Of a stretch of DNA of 64,000 bases, positions 19,096 through 27,034 are shown in pieces (positions within the stretch are counted from its first letter, which is position 1; every line of letters begins with the position of its first letter). The notes under the pieces are model-generated. The model made no database searches. It had not been told where the DNA came from and saw nothing but the letters and a program-made list of their open reading frames with translations. The DNA lies in contig NZ_CP066370.1 of NCBI RefSeq assembly GCF_016406325.1, forward strand, positions 3,844,001-3,908,000. The letters run 5' to 3'. Origin of the DNA: Shewanella putrefaciens. GTDB lineage: Bacteria > Pseudomonadota > Gammaproteobacteria > Enterobacterales > Shewanellaceae. The position numbers and the translations under genes are program-made.

Positions 19096-19563
19096 TTACT
19101 GGATCACCATACGGGTAAAAAGTACTTCATCAATATCTGATGGCAATTTGTTATCAGATAGCACTTTCACCATCAAAATAAGGGCTTCAGCCTGCAAACC
19201 ATCGAGCTGATCCAAATGATTTAACTGTTCAAATGTTTTACGTGAAAACATTTTCATCATGGCGTTACGAATGAGGGGATCGGCCTCAACTAACACTGTT
19301 TTCATATCGGGATTGTAACTTTTCAATGACATTTCAAGCAGCATGTAATGGGGATATTTATCCCCTGGTATCGATATCACAAACTTTTCTAATGGGTAAA
19401 ACTTTGCCACAGGCACAGGTTCGACTTCAGGTTCAGAGGCAAAAAGCTCTGTTAACTTCCAATCGGCACCATTTATCCCAATCCATAACGCCCCAGCAGT
19501 CCAGCTAATGAGTACAAAAAATGCTAGGGTAATTTTTATTACACGCGATTTTACAATTGCCAT
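19096..19563 (-). CDS. fliL: Flagellar basal body-associated protein FliL (LafF)
   Basis: The 155-residue protein has one N-terminal membrane helix (about 10-28) and a periplasmic domain with the FliL pattern FYPLEKFVISIP, LLEMSLKSYNP and LIRNAMMKMFSRKT. FliL rings stabilise the stator and raise torque, important in swarming. The gene lies between fliK and lafS; spacers are 15 and 9 bases. It corresponds by position to lafF of Vibrio parahaemolyticus. Confidence 0.88.
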   Translation of the reverse strand: MAIVKSRVIKITLAFFVLISWTAGALWIGINGADWKLTELFASEPEVEPVPVAKFYPLEKFVISIPGDKYPHYMLLEMSLKSYNPDMKTVLVEADPLIRNAMMKMFSRKTFEQLNHLDQLDGLQAEALILMVKVLSDNKLPSDIDEVLFTRMVIQ

Positions 19564-19578
19564 TAAACAACTCCGGCA

Positions 19579-20760
19579 TTAAGCCAATAAATCTAATTGA
19601 GATTTCTCTCTGGTCATCACATCGGCGCCATTTTCCATTGCGGTTTCAGGTGCTATCGATGAAGCAAATAATGCAGTTTCCTGCTGCTGTTGTTGAGATC
19701 CGCCTTGGCCAACATCCACATCAATTTGACCACCATGATCCATGGCTAAATCCATTCTTAGGCGCTCTAATCCATTGAGTAAGGCATCACGAATGGCGGG
19801 ATTGACCGCATGCATATGCACCTGTAAACGATCGCCTTCTAAGCGAATATTAAGGTCAATCTTTCCAAGCTCTGGCGGATCTAACCTTAACTCCGCTTTT
19901 TTAATGTGTTGGTCAACTTGGAACCGAAGATGTTCTCTTAGGGGAGTCAGGATCTCCTGTGCTTGCTGCGCCAATGAAGCTGTCGGTGTTAACGATACTG
20001 GCCCCCATTGTGTTGCACTTGCAGCCTGTGTACTCACAATCGGCTGAGTACCAATGGCATTAATATCTTTCGCTTCATGGCCCCTGAGTTCTGCCAACAC
20101 ACGTTGGAACACAGAGGTATCGGCCTTCAAATGGTCAAAACGACTAGAGTCTGAGAAAGGAGTCGTCATTGCATCCTTTGCCAATGCACTACTTATTGGG
20201 GAAATCTCGGTACTCATACTGGCAGGTTGAGAAGCGCTTCCGACAAGCGCCATAGATGACGCCATACCCCTGCTAAATAGCGCGCCTCTTTGTGAGGCAA
20301 CTGATAGCCCAACTAAAGATGCGGAGGTTTGACCTACAGATTCCGTTTTAGATGCTTCAATCGGCAAAGTTACAGGAACAAGCGGAGCAACAACCGTTGG
20401 AGTGGTAAGACTGTTCAGAGACGCGAATGCAACATCATCGAGGCGAATAGACGTTGAGTTAATCTCAGCCTCGCTATTGAACATTGCCCCCTGAGTAACA
20501 GCATCCACACCAGTAAAAGGTGCTGATTCAACTAAATTATTAATATGTTGATTCAAAAAGGGGTTATAACCACTTTCTTGCGATTGTTCAGTGGTGATAT
20601 CCAACGAACGCTCCTGTGGCATAGATTCAGCAGAGGGTTCTACTGGTAATGCCAACAACGTAAAGGATTCCGCTTTATCTTGATCCACTGCACTTGTCAC
20701 TTTAGTCGTCACATTAGGATTTGTTCCCATATGACGAGTTGAAAGAAGATCAGAGATCAT
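19579..20760 (-). CDS. fliK: Flagellar hook-length control protein FliK (LafE)
   Basis: The 393-residue protein has a long low-complexity N-terminal part rich in Ser, Thr and Ala (about 1-250) and a C-terminal domain with the FliK core (ELRLDPPELGKIDLNIRLEG and a later RLRMDL). FliK is exported, measures hook length and switches the export gate FlhB to filament substrates. The Gln-rich end (QQQQQ near residue 360) is a low-complexity stretch. The ATG overlaps the end of the preceding FliT-like gene by 11 bases. Matches lafE by position. Confidence 0.88.
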   Translation of the reverse strand: MISDLLSTRHMGTNPNVTTKVTSAVDQDKAESFTLLALPVEPSAESMPQERSLDITTEQSQESGYNPFLNQHINNLVESAPFTGVDAVTQGAMFNSEAEINSTSIRLDDVAFASLNSLTTPTVVAPLVPVTLPIEASKTESVGQTSASLVGLSVASQRGALFSRGMASSMALVGSASQPASMSTEISPISSALAKDAMTTPFSDSSRFDHLKADTSVFQRVLAELRGHEAKDINAIGTQPIVSTQAASATQWGPVSLTPTASLAQQAQEILTPLREHLRFQVDQHIKKAELRLDPPELGKIDLNIRLEGDRLQVHMHAVNPAIRDALLNGLERLRMDLAMDHGGQIDVDVGQGGSQQQQQETALFASSIAPETAMENGADVMTREKSQLDLLA

Positions 20761-21076
20761 CTAAAGCTCCACTCACTTGCGTTAATTGATAGGCGGCTAA
20801 GCCCGATTGTTGTTCCCTAAAACGGCTCATCTCAACGGCTAATTCATCACGCGCCAAAATCAGCTCCTGTAGTACTTGGGCATGTACACGTTTTAGCGCC
20901 TCACGGGCTAACTTCTGCTCGGTATCACGGGCCTCACCCGCTTGTTGCAGTGCTTTAATCAAAGCGATATTCACTTTTTGGACGTTAGTCCAATCCTGAG
21001 CATCGGCATATTGACGTAAAGCATGCCCAAAACGCGCCCACTGCTTAATTGAGATTTGTCCACCCTTCTCTGACAT
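20750..21076 (-). CDS. fliT: FliT-like flagellar chaperone (LafD)
   Basis: The 108-residue all-helical protein has little recognisable sequence identity. Size, helical and charged composition, and location between fliS and fliK fit FliT, the chaperone of cap protein FliD and, in some bacteria, a regulator of early genes. It overlaps fliS by 32 bases and fliK by 11, a tight coupling typical of this operon. Function is assigned mainly from position. Confidence 0.65.
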   Translation of the reverse strand: MSEKGGQISIKQWARFGHALRQYADAQDWTNVQKVNIALIKALQQAGEARDTEQKLAREALKRVHAQVLQELILARDELAVEMSRFREQQSGLAAYQLTQVSGALDDL

Positions 21077-21425
21077 TCGTAATCACCTGAGTAATAGGAA
21101 CCAAGGCTTCAGCACTGTTTTCAACACTGGCACTGACAAGCTGACGGCTACAAAAGTCATAGAGGCGGTGTAGGCTGATAGCAACCTCACCACCGTTCTC
21201 AAGATCGAGCATTGAGTCCAATCCATGAACGATATTGAGGCATTTATGAATACTCATGCCTTTAGCTTCAAACCGTTGATATTCCATATGGCCTGCAGCA
21301 CGCTCTAGCTCTTCCAATAACCCATCAAGCAACATACGCACCATATCATGGGGCGTTGCAGCAGCAACTTGTGCATCTAAAGCGGTTTGCTTGTAGGCAT
21401 TAAATGGATCGTACTCATTTAACAT
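21045..21425 (-). CDS. fliS: Flagellin export chaperone FliS (LafC)
   Basis: The 126-residue protein starts with the FliS-typical Y-D/N-P-F-NAYKQTALDAQVAAATPHDMVRML pattern (key segments NAYKQ and ATPHDMV) and has the helical bundle with LLDGLLEELERAAG. It binds the C-terminus of flagellin in the cytoplasm and keeps it unfolded for export. It lies 14 bases after fliD and overlaps the FliT-like gene. Confidence 0.93.
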   Translation of the reverse strand: MLNEYDPFNAYKQTALDAQVAAATPHDMVRMLLDGLLEELERAAGHMEYQRFEAKGMSIHKCLNIVHGLDSMLDLENGGEVAISLHRLYDFCSRQLVSASVENSAEALVPITQVITNVREGWTNLN

Positions 21426-21438
21426 TTATAACAACTTC

Positions 21439-22785
21439 CTATGAAAACAACTGACTAGCAGAATTAAATTGGTTAATGGTAGATTCCATCGCCGTAAACT
21501 GAGCCAAATAAATTTGGTATTTTTGATTCATTTGATAATCATGGCGCGCCATGCTGTCATTCACGCTTTTGATCTGTTTATTTAGTGCTTCCTGCTTTTG
21601 ATCGATATAGCCATTAAACTGGGTAAAAGGTTTTAGGGTCTTTTCGATACTTTTGACATAGCTGTCTGGGCCCGTAAACATGGCTTGTACTTTTTCAGGA
21701 TCACTTTTAAAACTATCGGTCAGCTTAGCATCGTCAATTTTCAGTTTTCCATCACGACCTATCTCGATCCCGATATCAGACAAACGCATCCCATTAGCAG
21801 CCGTTGCAAAAACCGAATCACGTAATCGAGACTGGAGTAAGCGGATAGAGGTATCCCCTTTCAACACACCAATTTGTGCTTCACTCACTGCGGTGGTTTT
21901 ATCTTCCTTATCTTTATCGGAAGTACCTAAATCAGAAGTTTTAACGCCCATAGAACGGGTTAATTGATTAATTTGCGTCATTAAGGAATTAAATGAATCG
22001 ACAAAATCCTTAACCGCTTTCTTATTCGCTTCAAAATCGTCTGTAACTTTAATCATGCTGCTTTCACCAGCCGCATGTACCTTAACTAATTCGAGGCTAA
22101 CGCCATCAACCACATTTTCTAAGTAGTTACTGCTACTGGTAATATTGATACCATTTAATGTGAGTTCAGCATCTTGTGCCACGCGACGTTCTGTCATGCC
22201 CCAGTCGGCGCCATTAAACTCGACCTTCATTTGATTCGCGACGCCCGATTCCTTTGAAGACAGCATAAACTCGATTTGATTACCCGTGCGCACCAGTGAC
22301 GCTTGCACACCAGGATTGCCCGCTTGTTTATTGATCTGATCCCGTAACTGGGACACAGAAATAGCCGCACCGCCATTAACCGTTGCTAAATCAATTTCCA
22401 TACGCTTAGTCGGATCGCTACCGACTTGAATACTGATCACGCCCGATGTTGGTAACAACTCGTTTTCTGAGGAATAGGCTTTAGTCAACTGATGGGCTTG
22501 TGCAAGTTTATGTACACTCAGGTCATAGTTACCCTTTGGCGCATCGGATTTAACTGTTGCAGTCGCATTTTCGCCCGTCACAGTGGCAATTTTACTTTTC
22601 GCCGCATCGCCACCCAGTTCACTTAGCTTGGTGGCCATTTTCTTCATATTATTTTCGAGCAGCGTATAGGCATCTAACTGTGTTTTGCTTGCTGTTAGTT
22701 TGCCTTTGTAAAGCGTATCTTTACCGGCGCGATCTGCACCTATCAGTTGTTGAGCAAATTGTGCCGCATTCATACCTGAAATCAT
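21439..22785 (-). CDS. fliD: Flagellar cap protein FliD (LafB)
   Basis: This 448-residue HAP2 forms the cap at the filament tip and helps flagellin fold. N-terminal D0 region (about 1-110) and the C-terminal coiled-coil D0 region (NQKYQIYLAQFTAMESTINQ) are present; FliD_N and FliD_C segments flank a variable middle. The start at 22785 follows a perfect GGAGG by 5 bases; an in-frame start 39 bases upstream lacks this. A weak relative of the lateral late-promoter motif lies about 80 bases upstream (22846-22873). The flagellin genes end before it with their own terminators, so fliD probably starts a new transcript. Confidence 0.93.
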   Translation of the reverse strand: MISGMNAAQFAQQLIGADRAGKDTLYKGKLTASKTQLDAYTLLENNMKKMATKLSELGGDAAKSKIATVTGENATATVKSDAPKGNYDLSVHKLAQAHQLTKAYSSENELLPTSGVISIQVGSDPTKRMEIDLATVNGGAAISVSQLRDQINKQAGNPGVQASLVRTGNQIEFMLSSKESGVANQMKVEFNGADWGMTERRVAQDAELTLNGINITSSSNYLENVVDGVSLELVKVHAAGESSMIKVTDDFEANKKAVKDFVDSFNSLMTQINQLTRSMGVKTSDLGTSDKDKEDKTTAVSEAQIGVLKGDTSIRLLQSRLRDSVFATAANGMRLSDIGIEIGRDGKLKIDDAKLTDSFKSDPEKVQAMFTGPDSYVKSIEKTLKPFTQFNGYIDQKQEALNKQIKSVNDSMARHDYQMNQKYQIYLAQFTAMESTINQFNSASQLFS

Positions 22786-22986
22786 AACTACCTCCAACAA
22801 ATTGAAAAGCAAAACACATGCCAAGGTAAACGCTTTGTTTTTTAAGCAGATTAAATAGATTTTATCGCTAAAAATAACAACTCACTTCCGTAGCTCAGTG
22901 TCAAACGGAAAGCCTACTTCCACTACTGAATCTGAAACAGCGATTGCGACACCATTGCATTGGCATATTTGGATGGCTTAAATAAT

Positions 22987-23016
22987 AAAAATGCCAGTCA
23001 GCTTAGCTCACTGGCA
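22987..23016 (-). terminator. Rho-independent terminator of downstream lafA
   Basis: On the minus strand the stem TGCCAGTGAGC / GCTGACTGGCA, with a 3-base loop, is followed by TTTTT. It lies 66 bases after the flagellin stop. Confidence 0.9.
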
Positions 23017-23081
23017 TTAACGCTAAATCTGCAACCTTAGGTTAAGCCAAGTAAAATAAGGCTAACGTAGATTGAGCTAGA

Positions 23082-23894
23082 TTAACGCAGTAGACCCATC
23101 ACTAAGCCAGTATTTTGGTTAGCAGAAGACAGTACTGTAGTACCTGCTTGAACCAGCAGTTGGTTACGCGTCATATTGGCAGATTCAACCGCAAAATCGG
23201 CATCCATAATACGGCCAGCAGCCGCTTTGGTGTTTTCAGTGACGCTGGCTAAGTTAGCCGCTGTATGGCCAAGACGGTTAATATTGGCACCTAAAGTTGA
23301 ACGCTCAGTACCCACGGTTTCAAGAAAGGTATCAACAAGTGCAATAGCAGCATTAGCAGTACCGCCAGTTAAGGTACCTGCAACCGTTTTAGGAATGGCG
23401 CCTAACTTCACATCCAGTGTTTCTGCGGTTCCAGCTCCAATTTGGAACTTCACGCCAGTACCAGTAGTTAACACACCTGTATCAAATAATTTATTACCCG
23501 CATAGGTTGTATTTTCCACGATACGTGTAATTTCAGCGTTTAATTGAGTAAATTCATCATTTAGCGCTGTTAAATCGGCGGCTGAGTTCACACCGTTAGC
23601 TGCTTGAGTCGCCAATTCTTTTTGACGATTGGCAATGGTCGTTAACTCTTCTAACGCACCATCAGCAGTTTGCAGCATAGAGGTCGCATCTGAAATATTA
23701 CGTGAGGCAGTTTCCATACCTTTCACGTTTGCATTCATACGGTTAGCAATTTGCAGACCTGCAGCATCATCTGATGCACTGTTGATACGTAAACCTGTTG
23801 ATAAACGCTCCATCGCGTTAGTCAGTAAGTTATTGCTTTTGTTTACAGCGCCCTGTGCAACGATTGAAGCGTAATTAGTGTGAACACCTAACAT
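23082..23894 (-). CDS. lafA: Lateral flagellin LafA (second copy)
   Basis: This 270-residue flagellin has the conserved D0/D1 ends: N-terminal MLGVHTNYASIVAQ, LSTGLRINSASDDAAGLQIANRM, and C-terminal NMTRNQLLVQAGTTVLSSANQ and LVMGLLR. The variable D2/D3 middle is short (about residues 165-200), as usual for small flagellins. The ATG at 23894 follows GGAG by 9 bases; a longer frame upstream is spurious. It is a near copy of the neighbouring flagellin, differing mainly in the middle. Its own promoter-like motif and terminator point to single-gene transcription. Confidence 0.96.
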   Translation of the reverse strand: MLGVHTNYASIVAQGAVNKSNNLLTNAMERLSTGLRINSASDDAAGLQIANRMNANVKGMETASRNISDATSMLQTADGALEELTTIANRQKELATQAANGVNSAADLTALNDEFTQLNAEITRIVENTTYAGNKLFDTGVLTTGTGVKFQIGAGTAETLDVKLGAIPKTVAGTLTGGTANAAIALVDTFLETVGTERSTLGANINRLGHTAANLASVTENTKAAAGRIMDADFAVESANMTRNQLLVQAGTTVLSSANQNTGLVMGLLR

Positions 23895-23930
23895 ATTAAT
23901 TCTCCAGAAAATAACAGTTGTCTTGTTTAG

Positions 23931-23944
23931 ACCTGAATTCAGGT
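23931..23944. promoter_or_regulatory. Palindrome in flagellin leader
   Basis: ACCTGAATTCAGGT is a perfect 14-bp palindrome about 37 bases upstream of the lafA start and downstream of the putative -10. The other flagellin gene has the same 12-bp core at the same place. Confidence 0.65.
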
Positions 23945-23954
23945 ATAACTCAGT

Positions 23955-23983
23955 AAGGCGACAGCGACTGCAGATAACTAAAA
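23955..23983 (-). promoter_or_regulatory. Lateral sigma-28-like promoter of lafA (second copy)
   Basis: On the minus strand TTTTAG (23983-23978), 15 bases, then GTCGCCTTA (23962-23954). The same motif with exactly 15-bp spacing precedes the other flagellin and flgM. The leader to the ATG is about 50 bases. Confidence 0.72.
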
Positions 23984-24068
23984 CCAATATTCAAAAAATA
24001 TCGTGTATAACAGTAAAAAGATCAGGGTGAGATACTATGTGCTCATCACGATAAAGATGTTAGGGCAT

Positions 24069-24099
24069 AAAAAATGCCAGCAAGCTAAGCTCACTGGCA
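24069..24099 (-). terminator. Rho-independent terminator of upstream lafA
   Basis: Minus-strand stem TGCCAGTGAGC / GCTTGCTGGCA with a TTA loop and TTTTTT, 33 bases after the flagellin stop. It is almost the same sequence as the terminator of the other flagellin, so the duplication included it. Confidence 0.92.
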
Positions 24100-24131
24100 C
24101 TCAAGACTAAAACGGCTTTAATTCAGCCTAA

Positions 24132-24935
24132 TTAGCGCAGTAAGCCCATCACTAAACCCGTATTTTGGTTAGCAGAAGACAGTACTGTAGTACCTGCTTG
24201 AACAAGCAGTTGGTTACGCGTCATATTGGCTGATTCAACCGCAAAATCGGCATCCATAATACGGCCTGCTGCGGCTTTAGTGTTTTCAGTCACGCTGGCT
24301 AAGTTAGCCGCAGTATGGCCAAGACGGTTAATATTGGCACCTAAAGTTGAACGCTCAGTACCAACAGCAGCAAGGAATGTATCCACGAGCGTAATCGCTG
24401 CGTTAGCACCTGTTGTTAGATCACCTGCTGCTAATGCAGCGTCATCGATAGCTGTTGTTGTAACGGCCAATGTTTCAGCCGTTCCTGCGCCAATTTGGAA
24501 AGTCACACCCGCTTCCAACTTAGTGAACAGGTTATTACCAGCATAAGTTGTATTATCGAGAATACGGGAAATTTCTTTGTTTAGCTCTTTAAACTCAGCA
24601 TCCAATGCAGTTAAATCATCTGCTGAGTTCACACCGTTAGCCGCTTGGGTCGCCAATTCTTTTTGACGATTGGCAATGGTCGTTAACTCTTCTAACGCAC
24701 CATCAGCAGTTTGCAGCATAGAGGTCGCATCTGAAATATTACGTGAGGCAGTTTCCATACCTTTCACGTTTGCATTCATACGGTTAGCAATTTGCAGACC
24801 CGCTGCATCATCTGATGCACTGTTGATACGTAAACCTGTTGATAAACGCTCCATCGCGTTAGTCAGTAGGTTATTGCTTTTGTTTACAGCGCCCTGTGCA
24901 ACGATTGAAGCGTAATTAGTGTGAACACCTAACAT
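24132..24935 (-). CDS. lafA: Lateral flagellin LafA (first copy)
   Basis: This 267-residue flagellin is nearly identical to its downstream neighbour over both conserved ends. The differences are concentrated in the short central region (about 140-195). Signature segments SASDDAAGLQIANRM and the C-terminal LVMGLLR are present. The start at 24935 follows TGGAGAATTAAT as in the copy. Promoter motif, palindromic leader and terminator are all duplicated with the gene. Two flagellins could allow different filament composition or simply higher dose. Confidence 0.96.
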   Translation of the reverse strand: MLGVHTNYASIVAQGAVNKSNNLLTNAMERLSTGLRINSASDDAAGLQIANRMNANVKGMETASRNISDATSMLQTADGALEELTTIANRQKELATQAANGVNSADDLTALDAEFKELNKEISRILDNTTYAGNNLFTKLEAGVTFQIGAGTAETLAVTTTAIDDAALAAGDLTTGANAAITLVDTFLAAVGTERSTLGANINRLGHTAANLASVTENTKAAAGRIMDADFAVESANMTRNQLLVQAGTTVLSSANQNTGLVMGLLR

Positions 24936-24972
24936 ATTAATTCTCCAGAAAATAACGGCTATCTTGGTTAAA

Positions 24973-24984
24973 CCTGAATTCAGG
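24973..24984. promoter_or_regulatory. Palindrome in flagellin leader
   Basis: CCTGAATTCAGG, a perfect 12-bp palindrome between the promoter motif and the ribosome binding site of the first lafA copy, matching the element at 23932-23943. Confidence 0.65.
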
Positions 24985-24995
24985 CATAACTCAAT

Positions 24996-25024
24996 AAGGC
25001 GACACAAATCCCTCAACACTAAAA
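24996..25024 (-). promoter_or_regulatory. Lateral sigma-28-like promoter of lafA (first copy)
   Basis: On the minus strand TTTTAG (25024-25019), exactly 15 bases, then GTCGCCTTA (25003-24995). The 15-base spacer differs from that of the other flagellin promoter, while the two boxes are identical. Confidence 0.72.
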
Positions 25025-25079
25025 CCCAAAATCGTATTTTCAAAAATTAAATGCGCTAACTTGGGATTCAACTCAAAAA

Positions 25080-26093
25080 TTAGAGTAGCAATGCGCTAAC
25101 TTGCTCACGGTTGGTATTTCCCTGCGCCATTAAAGATGTCACTTGATAGGAAAAAGGATAGGGTTGCATAAATTTATGCAAATGCTGGAGTTCAACCTTA
25201 GGCTGACTGGATGCGGTCAATTGCTTAACCTTTGCGAGTAATAAGCGATGGGAAGCGTTAATCTCCTCTATTTGTAATGTCACTTTTTTCTCAACCTTAG
25301 CGATTTTAGCTAAGGTGATTTTTAACTTTTCAGTATTATCAAAATGCCATTCACGGGGATCTTGCCAACTAAATATCTCTTCAAGTGGAATATTTCTTGG
25401 CTCACCAGCAGGGAGTCTTTGGCCCTCACCGACCATTAAAATCCCACCGCAAAGCTTTGTCCAAGTGTCATCCTGCGCCATAAATACAGTGTCATGGGGG
25501 GATGAACGATCAATACCAATCCCGATCGAAGCTAATACGGGCCCTATTATCTCTTGTAGCGCTAGGCGATTTTTATTTGCTGGTAAAAGCAAATGCAATG
25601 TTTGCTTTTCAGTAAATAGCGTTATGCGTTCATCACGGCTCTTAGGCGAGGTGAGATCCACCCGCCTAAACTTAAAAAGATGCAAAGCGGCAGGCTGGGA
25701 TACTGAAATCAAATTGAGATGATGATCGAGTAAACGCTTGCCTTGGTAGTGAGGTTTTATTTCAATAAGTTGACGCCTCACTTCTTCAGCTCTGTTTAAG
25801 GTATCCTCAATAATCGTATTCTTATTAAACAGGCAGGTTTGTAACTGCTTATTAAGCTGCCCCATTAACTGCTTAGCTAAGATTAAACTCTGTAATACAA
25901 CTTGCGAAGCACTGATATTATGCTGCTCTTGAGTCACTTTAGCCCAACGACCATAGGCTTCTAACCTATGTTTAGGGATAGGCCGCGCCTTAGGGATGCT
26001 GCGCGGTGAAGCCGATATTGGTGCAACATATTGAGACGTTACCGTCTGACTTTGGTGTAATTGAGTAAGCGACTCACCGATCCCTTTGATCAT
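25080..26093 (-). CDS. LafW-like lateral flagellar protein of unknown function
   Basis: The 337-residue soluble protein has no signal peptide and no domain I can name. It lies between flgL and the flagellins, the place of lafW in Aeromonas lateral clusters. Its last residues (TSLMAQGNTNREQVSALL) resemble the C-terminal D0 helix of flagellins and hook-associated proteins, and the N-terminal region (about 45-105) is helical. It could be an exported hook-filament junction or filament protein, or a glycosyl- or methyl-modifying factor. The first is favoured by the C-terminus but is inference. It is 12 bases downstream of flgL, so in the flgKL transcript. Confidence 0.7.
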   Translation of the reverse strand: MIKGIGESLTQLHQSQTVTSQYVAPISASPRSIPKARPIPKHRLEAYGRWAKVTQEQHNISASQVVLQSLILAKQLMGQLNKQLQTCLFNKNTIIEDTLNRAEEVRRQLIEIKPHYQGKRLLDHHLNLISVSQPAALHLFKFRRVDLTSPKSRDERITLFTEKQTLHLLLPANKNRLALQEIIGPVLASIGIGIDRSSPHDTVFMAQDDTWTKLCGGILMVGEGQRLPAGEPRNIPLEEIFSWQDPREWHFDNTEKLKITLAKIAKVEKKVTLQIEEINASHRLLLAKVKQLTASSQPKVELQHLHKFMQPYPFSYQVTSLMAQGNTNREQVSALLL

Positions 26094-26105
26094 TTAACTC
26101 ATTAC

Positions 26106-27023
26106 CTACATATGATTGAAAAGGGACAATTGACTAATCTGCACAAACGTTTGTTGAGTGATTTTTAATGCGGTTAGCTTCACATTGAACTCCGCGGTAG
26201 CGGCAGCATAATCAAGCTCCTGCGTTTCACCGATCACTTGCTTGCTAAATAACACCATCTCTTCATGGGAGCTTTTCACTAACGCGAGATTATTCTGCTT
26301 GCCACCAAAATCTGTAATAGCCGCGCCTATGCTATCTAAGGTTTCACTTAAGGCGGTTTGTATTCCATTAGCGGCGGCACTAAAGGCGGGATCGCTTGGC
26401 GACAAACTCGGATCCTTCAACACACTAATATAATCCATTGTTTGGTTTAGAATATCTTGCCCTGCATTAGAAAATAATAACTGCTCAGCGGTGACATTAG
26501 CCGTTGTCCATGAAGAATTTGAGGTTTGCACGGTTCTCTGATTGGCATCACCTTGATACACATATCGACCAGTAGCATCTTTAACAACGGGGATTTTATC
26601 AATCACATTACCTGAAAAAAGATAATTACCTGACTCATCTGTAGCATTAATATTATCCACTAAGCCTTTTAAGAGTTCTTCCATTTCAGAAGCATAGGAA
26701 GCTCTATCTTCTGCCGAAAGGTTTGAGCTATTGGTGGCAATACTGATCTCTTTCATCCGTTGCTGCGTCTCAACCATACTGGATAAATAGGTTTCAGAGC
26801 GGCTCATACTGGTACTTAACGAGTCGATATTTTTAATGTATTGCTGCACTAACGCTAAATCGCGCTGGTTATCCATTACCCTAACAACGCCGATAGGATC
26901 GTCAGAAGGCGCTAATATCGAAACGCCTTTAGAAAGCATTTGATTCAAACGTGCGACATCATACGTTGTGTTCTGCAAACTGTTTAAATTATTAGTGTAG
27001 AGATTTTGCATTGTTACACGCAT
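26106..27023 (-). CDS. flgL: Flagellar hook-associated protein 3 FlgL
   Basis: The 305-residue HAP3 joins hook and filament. The N-terminal MQNLYTNNLNSLQNTT and SDDPIGVVRVMD segments and the C-terminal ALKITQQTFVQISQLSLF helix are the flagellin-like D0/D1 ends of FlgL. The start is the first ATG (MRVTMQN). It is 11 bases downstream of flgK. A putative late promoter ahead of flgK would serve both. Confidence 0.93.
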   Translation of the reverse strand: MRVTMQNLYTNNLNSLQNTTYDVARLNQMLSKGVSILAPSDDPIGVVRVMDNQRDLALVQQYIKNIDSLSTSMSRSETYLSSMVETQQRMKEISIATNSSNLSAEDRASYASEMEELLKGLVDNINATDESGNYLFSGNVIDKIPVVKDATGRYVYQGDANQRTVQTSNSSWTTANVTAEQLLFSNAGQDILNQTMDYISVLKDPSLSPSDPAFSAAANGIQTALSETLDSIGAAITDFGGKQNNLALVKSSHEEMVLFSKQVIGETQELDYAAATAEFNVKLTALKITQQTFVQISQLSLFNHM

Positions 27024-27034
27024 GGATAATGTCC

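Noticed and set aside
22846..22873. Lateral late-promoter motif upstream of fliD
   Set aside because: The -35-like TTTTAG is present but the -10-like box matches only half the bases and spacing is 16, so it is not listed as a promoter.
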